Below are positions 45,893-54,927 of a stretch of 64,000 nucleotides of DNA, one piece after another. The DNA is from Acinetobacter calcoaceticus (lineage in GTDB: Bacteria; Pseudomonadota; Gammaproteobacteria; Pseudomonadales; Moraxellaceae), in contig NZ_SLVJ01000013.1 of the NCBI RefSeq assembly GCF_004345325.1, positions 58,412 through 122,411 on the forward strand, read 5' to 3'. Every line of letters begins with the position of its first letter. Position 1 is the stretch's first letter. Position numbers and translations under genes: made by a program. Below the pieces are notes generated by a model. The model was not told the DNA's origin. It saw only the letters and a program-made list of their open reading frames with translations, and searched no databases.

Positions 45893-48565
45893 TTATGCGC
45901 TAATTTGCTGTATCGGCAAAATCATCCGTACACAAGTACCACGGTTATTTTTTGCAGATGTCGCAGAAATCTGTCCCATATGTGCGCCAATAATGGCTTT
46001 GACGATGGTCAATCCCAGACCTGTGCCATATTGTCCACGATCGCCACGTTGCATGGTGTAGAACATATCAAAGATTCGACTACGCTCTTCCTCAGGAATA
46101 CCCTCACCCTGATCACAGATCGAAATCAAGATATTGTCTTGATCTAGACGCAGCACCTCGATCGTGACCGCTTGATCTGGTGGAGAAAATTTGGCTGCAT
46201 TTTCCAACACATTAAATATTGCTTGTTCGATCAAAGCCGCATGTACATAGAGATTGAGGCTTTCCTCAGGCATGTTCAAACTGAGCAAGACCTGTGGCAA
46301 GTAACGCTTTAATCTGCGCATGGCTGAGCCAACCAACTCATCAACCCCAATCCAATCGCGTTTTAAACTCAGCCCCTCATGGCCCAAGCGGGTCATATCC
46401 AACAAGTTTTGGATATAGCGGTCTAAGCGTTCGCCTTCAAGATGAATGGCTTCAAGTAGGCTATTTTGATCTTCATCACTCATATTTTGTCGATACAGGC
46501 TCAGGGTTTCTGCCGATCCAATCATCGATGCCAACGGTGAACGTAGATCATGCGACACCGAGGACAATAATGCAGAACGCAGCTTTTCAGTTTCCGTGGT
46601 GACATTGGCCTGCTCCAACTCTTTGGTCAATTGCGTGCGTAACAACGCTTGGGCAATGTACTCAATCATGGTTTCAGAGAGCTGTTTTTGTTCTGAGCGC
46701 AGGCGCATATCCGCTGGAAATCTCAGCCCGATCACGCCGATACATTGCTTAGAGGCCAACAAAGGTAAGAACCACCATGCAGACTCAGTCAAGGTCTGGG
46801 TAAAGCGCCCAGAGGCTTGTAGATTTTTGATGCTCCAATCTGAGGAAATTTTCTCTTTGTCACTAAGTGCAATGCGATTATCTGCATGTGGTGCTTGGGC
46901 ATTGAGTTTGATCCAGACATCGGCATTGAGATTTTTTTCCAGACTCAAGCGGCCAATACTCAGCACATCTTCAAAATTCACCGCAACAGATAATTTCTGC
47001 CCCAGATCTTGCATGATGCTGTTATAACGATTGGCGGCTTTTAAGGCCAAAACCTGCTCGCGCAGCCGAGAAGCCAAACGACTGGCGATCAAGGCCGCAG
47101 CCAAAAATGACACCACCGTGACCACACCTTGATGTGCAGAGATCTGAAAGGTAAAGCGTGGTGCGATAAAGACAAAGTTATAGGCCAAAAAGAAGATCAA
47201 GGCCGAAAACACGGCTGCCAACATCCGGGTTTGTGAGGCCACAAACACCACCGCCGTGATAAAGATCACCGAAAGCTCTTCCACGCCCAGAAAACGCTCA
47301 CCCAATTGCGCCACCAAGATACTGATACAGGTAGTGACCAAAACAAAAACGGTTTCTTTGACATTGAGCAGGTAGTGTTTTGCGCTGTGTGGCAGTGCTG
47401 GGCGCGGTGCCGCCTGTAAAGGCACCACCGAAACTTCATAACTCGGTTGGGTATCCATGATTTGCTGCATCAGTGATTTACGCCACAACTGTTTCAATCC
47501 AGCCTGTTGTTGCTGCGCCAGCACCAAGGTCGAGATCCCACGCTCAATCGCAAAACTATTCAGCATCTTCGGATGGGCTTGACCATAAAGTATTTCAGTC
47601 ATACCGCCCATTTGTCGGGCTAAATTAAAGGCACTTTCAATCTCTCGATTACGGCTGTTATTTTGTGCATGCTGCCCGATTTGTAAACTCAAACTGGACT
47701 GTTGTGGATGGGAAAATGCCGCCACAATCCATTTTGCACCACGCTTTTCCGCCAAGCGACATCCTGCACGTACCAGCGCCTCAGCTGTCCCCGGAACATC
47801 GATCAACACCAAGATATGCTGATTCAGTGGAATCGGGGTTTGACCTTGCAAGACAAAGTTTTCACGTACATCAATATCGACATGATCAGCAACAGTTTGT
47901 ATCGCCAACTCACGTAGCGCACTGAGATTTGAGTTATTAAAAAAGCCATGTAAGGCATGTTGGATCTGCTCAGGCACATAGACTTTGCCTTGACTAAGCC
48001 GTTCCAACAACTCGTTGACGGGTAAGTCGATCAAACGTATATCGCGAATCCGCTGTAACATCCGATCAGGTACGGTTTCTTTGACACGAATCCCTGTGAT
48101 CTGTAGCACCACATCATTCAAACTTTCCAGATGCTGGATATTCATGGTGGTAAATACATCGATCCCCGCATCGAGCAATTCGTTGACATCTTGCCAACGC
48201 TTTTCATGCCGACTGCCGGGGACATTTTGATGGGCAAATTCATCGACCAATACGATACTCGGTCGCTGGAGTAAAATCGCATCAATATCCATTTCTTCAA
48301 GCACATGGCTTTGATATTGGATTTTTTTACGTGGAATAATCGGTAAATCTTGTAATAAAACTTCGGTCTCTTCTCGGCCATGAGTTTCGATATAGCCAAT
48401 GACGATATTTTGATGTTGTTGAAATAAATCTCGCGCTCGAACCAACATGGCATAGGTTTTCCCCACGCCCGGTGCCGCGCCTAAAAATAGCGTCAATCGC
48501 CCCGATTGGTAGCGATTGACTTGGTTGAGTAAAGTATCAACCTTATTATTACGTTCATCTGTCAT
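45893..48565 (-). CDS. kdpD: KdpD sensor histidine kinase
   Basis: An 890-residue inner-membrane sensor kinase with the full KdpD layout. The N-terminal KdpD domain has a Walker-type loop FLGAAPGVGKTYAM (about 27-40) and IGYIETHGREETE. A Usp-like domain follows (about 248-370). Four membrane helices lie about 395-500, then a GAF-like region, HisKA with the phosphoacceptor His in SSVSHDLRSPLASMIG, and HATPase_c with NVLENAAKFSPPDQ and DQGEGIPEEE. It senses K+/osmotic state and phosphorylates KdpE. The 262-bp gap to kdpC is occupied by a 15-bp tandem repeat, unusual because these genes are normally close together. Confidence 0.96.
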   Translation of the reverse strand: MTDERNNKVDTLLNQVNRYQSGRLTLFLGAAPGVGKTYAMLVRARDLFQQHQNIVIGYIETHGREETEVLLQDLPIIPRKKIQYQSHVLEEMDIDAILLQRPSIVLVDEFAHQNVPGSRHEKRWQDVNELLDAGIDVFTTMNIQHLESLNDVVLQITGIRVKETVPDRMLQRIRDIRLIDLPVNELLERLSQGKVYVPEQIQHALHGFFNNSNLSALRELAIQTVADHVDIDVRENFVLQGQTPIPLNQHILVLIDVPGTAEALVRAGCRLAEKRGAKWIVAAFSHPQQSSLSLQIGQHAQNNSRNREIESAFNLARQMGGMTEILYGQAHPKMLNSFAIERGISTLVLAQQQQAGLKQLWRKSLMQQIMDTQPSYEVSVVPLQAAPRPALPHSAKHYLLNVKETVFVLVTTCISILVAQLGERFLGVEELSVIFITAVVFVASQTRMLAAVFSALIFFLAYNFVFIAPRFTFQISAHQGVVTVVSFLAAALIASRLASRLREQVLALKAANRYNSIMQDLGQKLSVAVNFEDVLSIGRLSLEKNLNADVWIKLNAQAPHADNRIALSDKEKISSDWSIKNLQASGRFTQTLTESAWWFLPLLASKQCIGVIGLRFPADMRLRSEQKQLSETMIEYIAQALLRTQLTKELEQANVTTETEKLRSALLSSVSHDLRSPLASMIGSAETLSLYRQNMSDEDQNSLLEAIHLEGERLDRYIQNLLDMTRLGHEGLSLKRDWIGVDELVGSAMRRLKRYLPQVLLSLNMPEESLNLYVHAALIEQAIFNVLENAAKFSPPDQAVTIEVLRLDQDNILISICDQGEGIPEEERSRIFDMFYTMQRGDRGQYGTGLGLTIVKAIIGAHMGQISATSAKNNRGTCVRMILPIQQISA

Positions 48566-48588
48566 CGTACTGCTCTAATCTAGGTAAG

Positions 48589-48718
48589 CTGATCTAAATA
48601 AACACGGATCTAAGAAAAACGAATCTATTAAAGACGGATCTATTAAAGGCTGATCTTTTAAACATGGATCTTTTCAACACGGGTCTTTTAAACATGGGTC
48701 TTTTAAAAAAACAGTCTT
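48589..48718. repeat. 15-bp tandem repeat, about eight copies, between kdpC and kdpD
   Basis: The pentamer GATCT or close variants (AATCT, GGTCT) recurs at 48591, 48607, 48622, 48637, 48652, 48667, 48682 and 48697, i.e. every 15 bp (once 16), followed by a decayed ninth unit (AGTCT) at 48713. The plus-strand consensus is about GGATCTTTTAAACAC. It occupies about half of the kdpC-kdpD gap and is transcribed within the operon. Copy number could vary by slippage and alter kdpDE expression (inference). Confidence 0.85.
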
Positions 48719-48752
48719 GAGCGATAAAACCCACAGGCAATCGATCTTTCAC
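48594..48752 (-). CDS. Possible repeat-encoded small protein (52 aa), speculative
   Basis: Across the 15-bp repeats one minus-strand frame is open from GTG 48752 to TAG 48594. The product begins MKDRLPVGFIAQDC and then consists of pentads of the form F-K/N-R-S/P-x, for example FKRPM, FKRPV, LKRSM, FKRSA, FNRSV. A period of 15 keeps the frame, so the ORF may simply be a by-product of the repeat. There is no clear ribosome site. If translated, the product would be a very basic peptide. Confidence 0.2.
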   Translation of the reverse strand: MKDRLPVGFIAQDCFFKRPMFKRPVLKRSMFKRSAFNRSVFNRFVFLRSVFI

Positions 48753-48827
48753 GACTGCCTATGCGTTCAACAGCTATTTTAGCAGGCTATGTTGCAGATC
48801 AGAGTGCATCATCCCAGCAAATTCAAC

Positions 48828-49454
48828 TTAAGACTTTACTTTAAAATGTTGATCAATGGCTAGATTAAGCTCAAGCACATTGATTCGCTCCTGACCCAAT
48901 ACGCCAGCAAACTTCGGTTTAATCTGCTGTTGCAGTACTTTTTCCAGTTCTGCCGCACTGATCTGACGCTGTGCTGCGATACGTGGTACTTGTAACATTG
49001 CTGCGGCCACACTGATCTCAGGATCAATCCCGCTACCCGATGTGGTCACCAAATCGCTTGGGATTTGACTGGCTAAAACCTGTTCTTTGGCCATGATCGC
49101 AGCAATGCGCTGTTGTACCTGTTTTTGTAGCTCAGGATTGCTTTGCGCCAAGTTACTGCCTGACGTTGTCATTACATCGTAATGAGAAGCGGATGGCCTA
49201 GCGTAGAAATATTGATCACTGACAAAGGGTTGTGCCACCAAACGTGAACCAACGACCCGATCCTGTACCGTGATCAAACTGCCATTGGCCTGTGCTGGAA
49301 ACAGCAGTTGACCTAGACCCGTGGCAGCAAGACTGTAGACAAAACCACACAGCAGCAATGCTGCAAGTGATAGCCCAATGGCACCGCGTAACATCGCCAC
49401 GCCTACAGACTGGTCAACCACTTCAGGTTCGATTGAAGAATTTAAATGAGACAT
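48828..49454 (-). CDS. kdpC: KdpC, subunit of the K+-transporting ATPase
   Basis: A 208-residue protein from the ATG at 49454. A TTG at 49463 in the same frame is less likely. A single membrane helix (about 24-45, GAIGLSLAALLLCGFVYSLA) is followed by the periplasmic domain with GSRLVAQPFVSDQYFYARPSAS, TTSGSGIDPEISVAAA and the end VLELNLAIDQH. KdpC is the small subunit that stabilises ATP binding in the KdpFABC complex. It lies 11 bp after kdpB. Confidence 0.94.
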   Translation of the reverse strand: MSHLNSSIEPEVVDQSVGVAMLRGAIGLSLAALLLCGFVYSLAATGLGQLLFPAQANGSLITVQDRVVGSRLVAQPFVSDQYFYARPSASHYDVMTTSGSNLAQSNPELQKQVQQRIAAIMAKEQVLASQIPSDLVTTSGSGIDPEISVAAAMLQVPRIAAQRQISAAELEKVLQQQIKPKFAGVLGQERINVLELNLAIDQHFKVKS

Positions 49455-49465
49455 GAGATTCAATC

Positions 49466-51505
49466 CTATAACTGGAACACAGCACTGATAATGACGTCGA
49501 TTATTTTGATTGCGATAAACGGTAAGATCACCCCGCCCACACCATAAATCATCATGTTACGACGCAACAATTGGGTTGAGGTTGAAGGTCTAAACTTGAC
49601 CCCACGCAATGCCAATGGGATCAGCATCGGAATAATGATCGCATTAAAGATCAATGCGGAAAGGATGGCGCTTTCACTACTGCTTAAACGCATCACGTTC
49701 AACACCTGCATCTGCGGTAATGCCACCACAAACAACGCTGGTAAGATCGCAAAATATTTCGAGATATCATTGGCCAATGAGAATGTGGTCAATGCACCAC
49801 GGGTAATCAACTGTTGCTTCCCGATCTCGACCACGGCGAGCAATTTGGTTGGGTCAGAGTCCAAATCAACCATGTTGCCGGCTTCTTTGGCCGCTTGGGT
49901 CCCTGAGTTCATGGCTAAACCGATATCGGCTTGGGCCAATGCTGGCGCATCGTTGGTACCATCACCGACCATCGCCACCAAGTGACCTTGTTCTTGCTCA
50001 CGGCGGATACAGGCGATCTTGTCTTCGGGTTTGGCTTCAGCGATGTAATCATCCACACCTGCCTCAGCTGCAATCGCCGCTGCGGTCAAAGGGTTATCCC
50101 CTGTGATCATCACGGTTTTGATCCCCATCTCACGGAGTCGGGCAAACTTTTCTTTAATGCCTTGTTTAATCACGTCCGAAAGCTCAATCACCCCAAGCAC
50201 ATGTTCATCACGCGCCACCACCAATGGGGTTGCACCTTTTGAAGCCACTTGTTCTACACGCGCTTTAAGTTCGGCATGATTGTTGCCATTTTTTTCAGTG
50301 ATTTTTAATATGGCATCAATGGCACCTTTACGGATCTGTTGGCCATCTTGCAAGTTAATACCCGAGATACGTGTTGAGGCATTAAAGGCAATGAACTCAG
50401 CATGTTCAGGTTCAACTACTTTCTCACCCAACTCTTTGGCCAAGGCCACGATGGATTTCCCTTCTGGTGTCGGGTCAGCCAATGAGGTGAGCAATGCCGC
50501 TTGACGCAATTCAGTTTCAGTCACACCGATCAAAGGATGGAATGCGGTGGCTTGACGGTCACCATAGGTAATGGTGCCGGTTTTATCCAGTAACAACACA
50601 TCCACGTCACCCGCCACTTCGACCGCCTTACCTGATTTGGCGATAATGTTGGCTTTTAAGGCACGGTTCATCCCTGCAATCCCGATCGCTGGCAATAAAC
50701 CGCCAATGGTGGTCGGAATCAAACACACCAACAAAGCCACCAAGATGATCGGGCTGACTTTAATGCCCAAGAATCCAGCGATAAAAGGTAAGCTCAACAC
50801 CACCATTAAGAAGGTCAAGGTCATCACCATCAACAAGATGCCTAAGGCGATCTCATTCGGAGTTTTTTGACGATTGGCCCCTTCAACCAAGGCAATCATG
50901 CGATCTAAAAAGCTATTTCCCGAGTCGGCAGTCACTTGTACCACGATACGATCGGTCAATACCTTGGTTCCGCCGATGACACCCGAACGGTCAGTGCCGG
51001 CTTCACGCAATACCGGTGCAGATTCACCGGTTACTGCAGCCTCGTTAATGGTGGCACAGCCCTCGATAATTTCACCATCGGCAGGAATCAATTCGCCAGC
51101 ACGGACTTCGATCAAGTCATTGATCAACAGTGCAGTTGCGGCAACTTCAGTCCCGGTGCTGTCTTGCATTGAACTCAAACGACGTGCGGTTAAGTTTTGA
51201 CGCGCTTGTTTAAGTGAGGCGGCTTGTCCTCGGCCTTTGGCTTCGGCAATCGCTTCAGCATAGTTGGCAAATAACACCGTGAGAAACAGGATGATGGTTA
51301 CCATCGATCCGAATAGTGCTTCAGCTTGACCCATTAAGGTACTGACCAAGCTGATCAGTGTGCCCAACCAAACGATGGCCATCACTGGGTTTTTATATGC
51401 ATGTTGAGGAAGTAATTTTACCCAAGCATTTTTCCATGCTTCTAGATCCCACAGGGTAGAACCTGTTGCAGCAACGGATGCTTTTTTTGAATGTTGTGGC
51501 GTCAT
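49466..51505 (-). CDS. kdpB: KdpB, P-type ATPase subunit of the K+ transporter
   Basis: A 679-residue P-type ATPase. The phosphorylated Asp307 lies in LLLDKTGTITYG, exactly the E. coli position. The actuator TGES is at 159-162, followed by TGDNPLTAAAIA and MVGDGTNDAPALAQADIG in the P domain. The seven-helix membrane part includes CLIPTTIGGLLPAIG. It energises K+ uptake through KdpA. The ATG at 51505 follows GAGGAGT; the gene is 17 bp after kdpA and 11 bp before kdpC. Confidence 0.97.
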   Translation of the reverse strand: MTPQHSKKASVAATGSTLWDLEAWKNAWVKLLPQHAYKNPVMAIVWLGTLISLVSTLMGQAEALFGSMVTIILFLTVLFANYAEAIAEAKGRGQAASLKQARQNLTARRLSSMQDSTGTEVAATALLINDLIEVRAGELIPADGEIIEGCATINEAAVTGESAPVLREAGTDRSGVIGGTKVLTDRIVVQVTADSGNSFLDRMIALVEGANRQKTPNEIALGILLMVMTLTFLMVVLSLPFIAGFLGIKVSPIILVALLVCLIPTTIGGLLPAIGIAGMNRALKANIIAKSGKAVEVAGDVDVLLLDKTGTITYGDRQATAFHPLIGVTETELRQAALLTSLADPTPEGKSIVALAKELGEKVVEPEHAEFIAFNASTRISGINLQDGQQIRKGAIDAILKITEKNGNNHAELKARVEQVASKGATPLVVARDEHVLGVIELSDVIKQGIKEKFARLREMGIKTVMITGDNPLTAAAIAAEAGVDDYIAEAKPEDKIACIRREQEQGHLVAMVGDGTNDAPALAQADIGLAMNSGTQAAKEAGNMVDLDSDPTKLLAVVEIGKQQLITRGALTTFSLANDISKYFAILPALFVVALPQMQVLNVMRLSSSESAILSALIFNAIIIPMLIPLALRGVKFRPSTSTQLLRRNMMIYGVGGVILPFIAIKIIDVIISAVFQL

Positions 51506-51522
51506 GATCTTTACTCCTCAGC

Positions 51523-53352
51523 CTAAGACAACGATAACTGATCGGCAATCGGACCCAAGACCAACACGGGCATGAATTGCAACAAGGTCAACATCACCAC
51601 AATTGCGATTAACGTCAGCGCAAAGGTGGGGGTTTCGATTTTCAAGGTACCGCTACTTTCTGGTGAATGGCGTTTGGCAGCCAAACGTGATGCCATCACT
51701 AAAGGAATGATCAGTGCCGGGAAACGTCCCATTAACAAGGCAAAACTACAACTGAGGTTCCACCATAAGGTGTTATCACTGAGTCCCTCGAAACCTGAAC
51801 CGTTATTGGCATAGGCAGAAACATATTCATAAAACACTTGGCTGACGCCATGGAAACTTGGGTTGCTGTTGCCGGTTAAGCTTGGAACAAATACTGTGAT
51901 TGCAGTCAGACCTAGGATCACCAAGGGTTGTAACAGGATCAAGATTGCCAAGAGTCTGATTTCCCCTGCCTCGATCTTTCGTCCCAGCAACTCAGGCGTC
52001 CGTCCAGTCATCAGCCCTGCGATAAACACCGCCAAGAACAGATACACGATAAATTGTTGTAAACCACAGCCGATCCCACCCCAGATTGCGTTGATCAGCA
52101 TATTGCCCATCGCCACCATTCCCGTCAGCGGTGCGGCGGAGTCATGCATCATATCCACTGAACCGTTATTGACCTGTGTGGTGACCGCTGCCCAAAGCGC
52201 CGAATCCGTTGCACCGAGGCGCATTTCTTTGCCTTCCATCACACTGATTGAGGTTGAGGTGCTGGATAGACTTTCAGACCATATTGCAGAGCCTGCTGAA
52301 ATCACCGACATCAACAACATACAGCCGAAGACCATGCCTGCGAATTTTGGACGACGAGTAAAAAAGCCCAACATAAAGATAATGCTGATCGGAATGATTA
52401 AAATCGCCATCATTTCCATTAAGTTAGACAACGGTGTTGGGTTTTCTAATGGCACCGTACTGTTTGGACCATACCAACCACCACCATTACTGCCCAACTG
52501 CTTGATCGCCACCATCGGTGCCACGGGGCCCAATGGGATTTTTTGAATATTTTTCTCAGCGATTAATGCGCTTTGATCGAGTATGGAGGCTTCTGGTCCA
52601 GCATTCAGTGTCGATGGCACCCCTTGGCTATTGAGGAACAGCGCCCATGCCATACACAGTGGCAATAAAAAACGAAATGTGGGACGAATCACATCCGCCC
52701 AATAGTTACCGACATTGATTGACTGATTATTTGAATTTTGACCAAAGCTCTGGCTGTTGTTTTGAAGATTGCTCTGAGTCGTGCTTTGAGTGTTGTTTTG
52801 GGTGTGGTTTTGAATCGCCTGACTTTCATTACTTAGGCTATTTTGTGGTGATGTGCTGGTTGCATCCGCTTGATGATCTGCCTTATGAAATAAGGCGCGA
52901 ACGGTTGCAACCACCATCGCCAAACCCATCATCGGGGTGATGATTTGCAAGCCAACGATACCGACCATTTGCGACAGATACGACAACTGTGCTTGACCTG
53001 AATAATGCTGCTGGTTGGTATTGGTCAGAAAAGAGATCATGGTGTGTAGTGCCAGATCCCAACTCATATTCGGTGCATTATTCGGGTTAAGTGGTAACCA
53101 AGCCTGCACCATGAACAAGATCCAGACCAGTAAACCAATCACAAAACAGCTGAGTAAAAAGCTTAGGCTGTAGTGTTTGGCGGTCATGCCCTGTTTGGGA
53201 TTGGTGCCGATGAGTGCATAAATCGGTTTCTCGATCCAATGAAAGACTGGATCAATTTTCATCTCACGATTTTGCATCACTGCTGCGAGATATTTGCCTA
53301 AGGGATAGGCCAAGACAATGGTGATCAACAATAATAGTGCAAGAACTAACAT
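51523..53352 (-). CDS. kdpA: KdpA, K+-binding channel-like subunit, with an Asn/Gln-rich insert
   Basis: A 609-residue membrane protein with the K+ selectivity blocks SFLTNTNQQHYSGQ (near residue 107), GSNGGGWYGPNSTVPLENP, TTQVNNGSVDMMH and YANNGSGFEGL. E. coli KdpA has 557 residues. The extra length is mostly a low-complexity stretch at about residues 158-212, rich in Asn, Gln, Ser and Thr (for example NHTQNNTQSTTQSNLQNNSQ). It replaces a short loop between two helices. No kdpF reading frame is seen upstream; the AAGGAG and ATG at 53352 start the operon with kdpA. Selectivity residues are intact, so transport should be normal. Confidence 0.96.
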   Translation of the reverse strand: MLVLALLLLITIVLAYPLGKYLAAVMQNREMKIDPVFHWIEKPIYALIGTNPKQGMTAKHYSLSFLLSCFVIGLLVWILFMVQAWLPLNPNNAPNMSWDLALHTMISFLTNTNQQHYSGQAQLSYLSQMVGIVGLQIITPMMGLAMVVATVRALFHKADHQADATSTSPQNSLSNESQAIQNHTQNNTQSTTQSNLQNNSQSFGQNSNNQSINVGNYWADVIRPTFRFLLPLCMAWALFLNSQGVPSTLNAGPEASILDQSALIAEKNIQKIPLGPVAPMVAIKQLGSNGGGWYGPNSTVPLENPTPLSNLMEMMAILIIPISIIFMLGFFTRRPKFAGMVFGCMLLMSVISAGSAIWSESLSSTSTSISVMEGKEMRLGATDSALWAAVTTQVNNGSVDMMHDSAAPLTGMVAMGNMLINAIWGGIGCGLQQFIVYLFLAVFIAGLMTGRTPELLGRKIEAGEIRLLAILILLQPLVILGLTAITVFVPSLTGNSNPSFHGVSQVFYEYVSAYANNGSGFEGLSDNTLWWNLSCSFALLMGRFPALIIPLVMASRLAAKRHSPESSGTLKIETPTFALTLIAIVVMLTLLQFMPVLVLGPIADQLSLS

Positions 53353-53721
53353 GGCTGTACTCCTTGGCAGGCATGCAGCGGATATGCTGAACTTTTTGCT
53401 TTTAATATGAATAATGATGTCGTTGTAGCGCGCTTTTGCAGAAGTTTGCTCTGCGATAAAGTCTGCGGCTCATGCAAAGTTGCATGATGATGAATACGAT
53501 GTAAAAGCATTTTGCTCATACCCTAAACAATGGATGAATTCCCACAACCAGTATCGGAAATCTCAGCGTAAAATCGCTATGGGCAAAGACTGAATAGGCG
53601 TAAAATTTGCGTAAAAATGCAGGCTAAAATGGTTTTAATTCATTATTTTTCAATATTTTTTCGAATGATTGGCGTTTATTGCAAATGCTGCGGAAGCGAG
53701 TAGCAAGGCAATATTTTCAGC
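53353..53721. other. kdp operon upstream region
   Basis: 369 bp without a supported gene. It holds the KdpE-like boxes described separately, AT-rich promoter sequence and a short open frame without family resemblance. No kdpF is recognisable. Confidence 0.5.
53566..53617 (-). promoter_or_regulatory. Candidate KdpE boxes upstream of kdpA
   Basis: On the minus strand, TTTTTACGC (53617-53609) and ATTTTACGC (53606-53598) are direct half-sites 11 bp apart. A third, ATTTTACGC, lies at 53574-53566. The T-run plus AC layout and the 11-bp spacing resemble the E. coli KdpE target, which has two T-rich half-sites. The boxes lie 214-265 bp before the kdpA start. Confidence 0.5.
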
Positions 53722-54492
53722 CTAGCGTTGCTGTTTTTCTAAAGTGTCAGAACATGAATAACCATAACTCGTCCCGATAGACTCAATCCGAATACCACGA
53801 TCGGGAGCAGGCACACCAGCGCCGTATTCTTGGCAAACTATTTCTTCGTAGCTCAAGGTCTCAGCCGATGCAGAGTTGCGCAAGTACAGCATTTGATTTT
53901 CGCCTAGCGCTAAAAATCTTTTTTGGGTTTGGAAACTTTTACCCTGAGCTGTTTCAAGACGCACACGACGTTCAATTATTTTTTCGCCCTGCGGGGTATA
54001 CCAAGATTGAAGCACATAGCCGCCATCGAGTTGTTGGGTGATGGCATGCTTCATTCCTGCTTGTTTGGCTAGACTTGCCACCAGATTTAAGTCTGCATGA
54101 CAACTGATTAAAACTTGAGCTTCACTTTGATTTTGACTCGTCTTGGTTTTTTGCTGTTCTGCAGGGGTTGCAAGCATTTTAACCCCATAATCAATATCTA
54201 AAAATTTGCCTTGTTGCCCACAGATATTTTCAGCATAACGTATCGTTTCAGGGCTTGAAGAGCCTTTAAGATAAAGTAATTGATCAGGAAGCCTAATAAA
54301 TTTTTGCTGTAAATGTAGATCTTCGCCATTCTCATCCTGAACAATATTTGTTCTTACAACAATACTTTGACCAAACTCATCAACATGTGTTTCATCTTTA
54401 GCGTAGCTTAAGCTTGTGGAAAATAACCCCAACACAATAAATGGCGACATGATTCGCTGCATTAAACTCAGCCTTAATATTACATTCATCAT
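53722..54492 (-). CDS. Exported protein of unknown function with an internal duplication (256 aa)
   Basis: A 256-residue protein with a signal peptide (cleavage near LSYA, about residue 30). The mature part holds two similar units. The first, about residues 44-132, contains QQKFIRLPDQLLYLKGSSSP, ETIRYAENICGQ and LISCHAD. The second, about 165-250, contains QKRFLALGENQMLYLRNSAS, ETLSYEEIVCQE and GYSCSDT. Each unit has two Cys in matching places, so one disulphide per unit is likely. No family recognised. Its upstream region contains TTTTTTACGC and CTTTACGTG, like the boxes before kdpA, so co-control by KdpE is possible. Confidence 0.7.
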   Translation of the reverse strand: MMNVILRLSLMQRIMSPFIVLGLFSTSLSYAKDETHVDEFGQSIVVRTNIVQDENGEDLHLQQKFIRLPDQLLYLKGSSSPETIRYAENICGQQGKFLDIDYGVKMLATPAEQQKTKTSQNQSEAQVLISCHADLNLVASLAKQAGMKHAITQQLDGGYVLQSWYTPQGEKIIERRVRLETAQGKSFQTQKRFLALGENQMLYLRNSASAETLSYEEIVCQEYGAGVPAPDRGIRIESIGTSYGYSCSDTLEKQQR

Positions 54493-54927
54493 CTATGCTT
54501 GATCCTAGCCCGAATGCCAGTCAGTTAAGCTTTTATAATGCTCAAAATCTGCGTAAAAAACCACGTAAAGGTCTAGGTTTTTATACCGCAAATCTCCCCT
54601 CTTGCGCAGCAGTGCCGCTCATCTTTGTCTAACCATCTCTTGCGCGGGAGCACCGCTCATCCTTTGAAATCAACACATAATCTGATACGCAACGCTCCTT
54701 CCTTTTTTAAAAGGAAGGTTGGGATGGATTCTAAAAAAACATGATAAATAACAAAAATTTGATTAAGTTGAGTTGCATTTTTTTGATTAACTAAATGGAT
54801 AAATACCCCACAGAGCAAACATTAAAAAACCACTCTACACTACTCAGCATTTAAAAAGCCCAACTTAGGTCAGGCTCCTATTAAAAATCTCACGCAATGA
54901 AAATGGAAAACAATCCATTTCCAGAGA
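54493..54927. repeat. Intergenic region with direct repeat and palindrome
   Basis: A 435-bp gap without genes. The block CTCTTGCGC....CCGCTCAT occurs twice, 38 bp apart (starting 54599 and 54637). A palindrome CCTTCCTTTTTTAAAAGGAAGG stands at about 54697-54718. These are typical of Acinetobacter intergenic repeats. Confidence 0.55.
54551..54570 (-). promoter_or_regulatory. Candidate KdpE-like boxes before the 256-aa gene
   Basis: Minus-strand CTTTACGTG (54570-54562) and TTTTTTACGC (54560-54551) are about 12 bp apart, 59-78 bp upstream of the start codon. They match the T-run plus ACG pattern of the boxes upstream of kdpA. Assignment is by resemblance. Confidence 0.35.

Noticed and set aside
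48015..48453. Frames on both strands within the start of kdpD
   Set aside because: Alternate-frame shadows of a strongly conserved gene.
53353..53530. A 57-codon frame upstream of kdpA as a possible kdpF
   Set aside because: The product is basic and lacks the single hydrophobic helix of KdpF.
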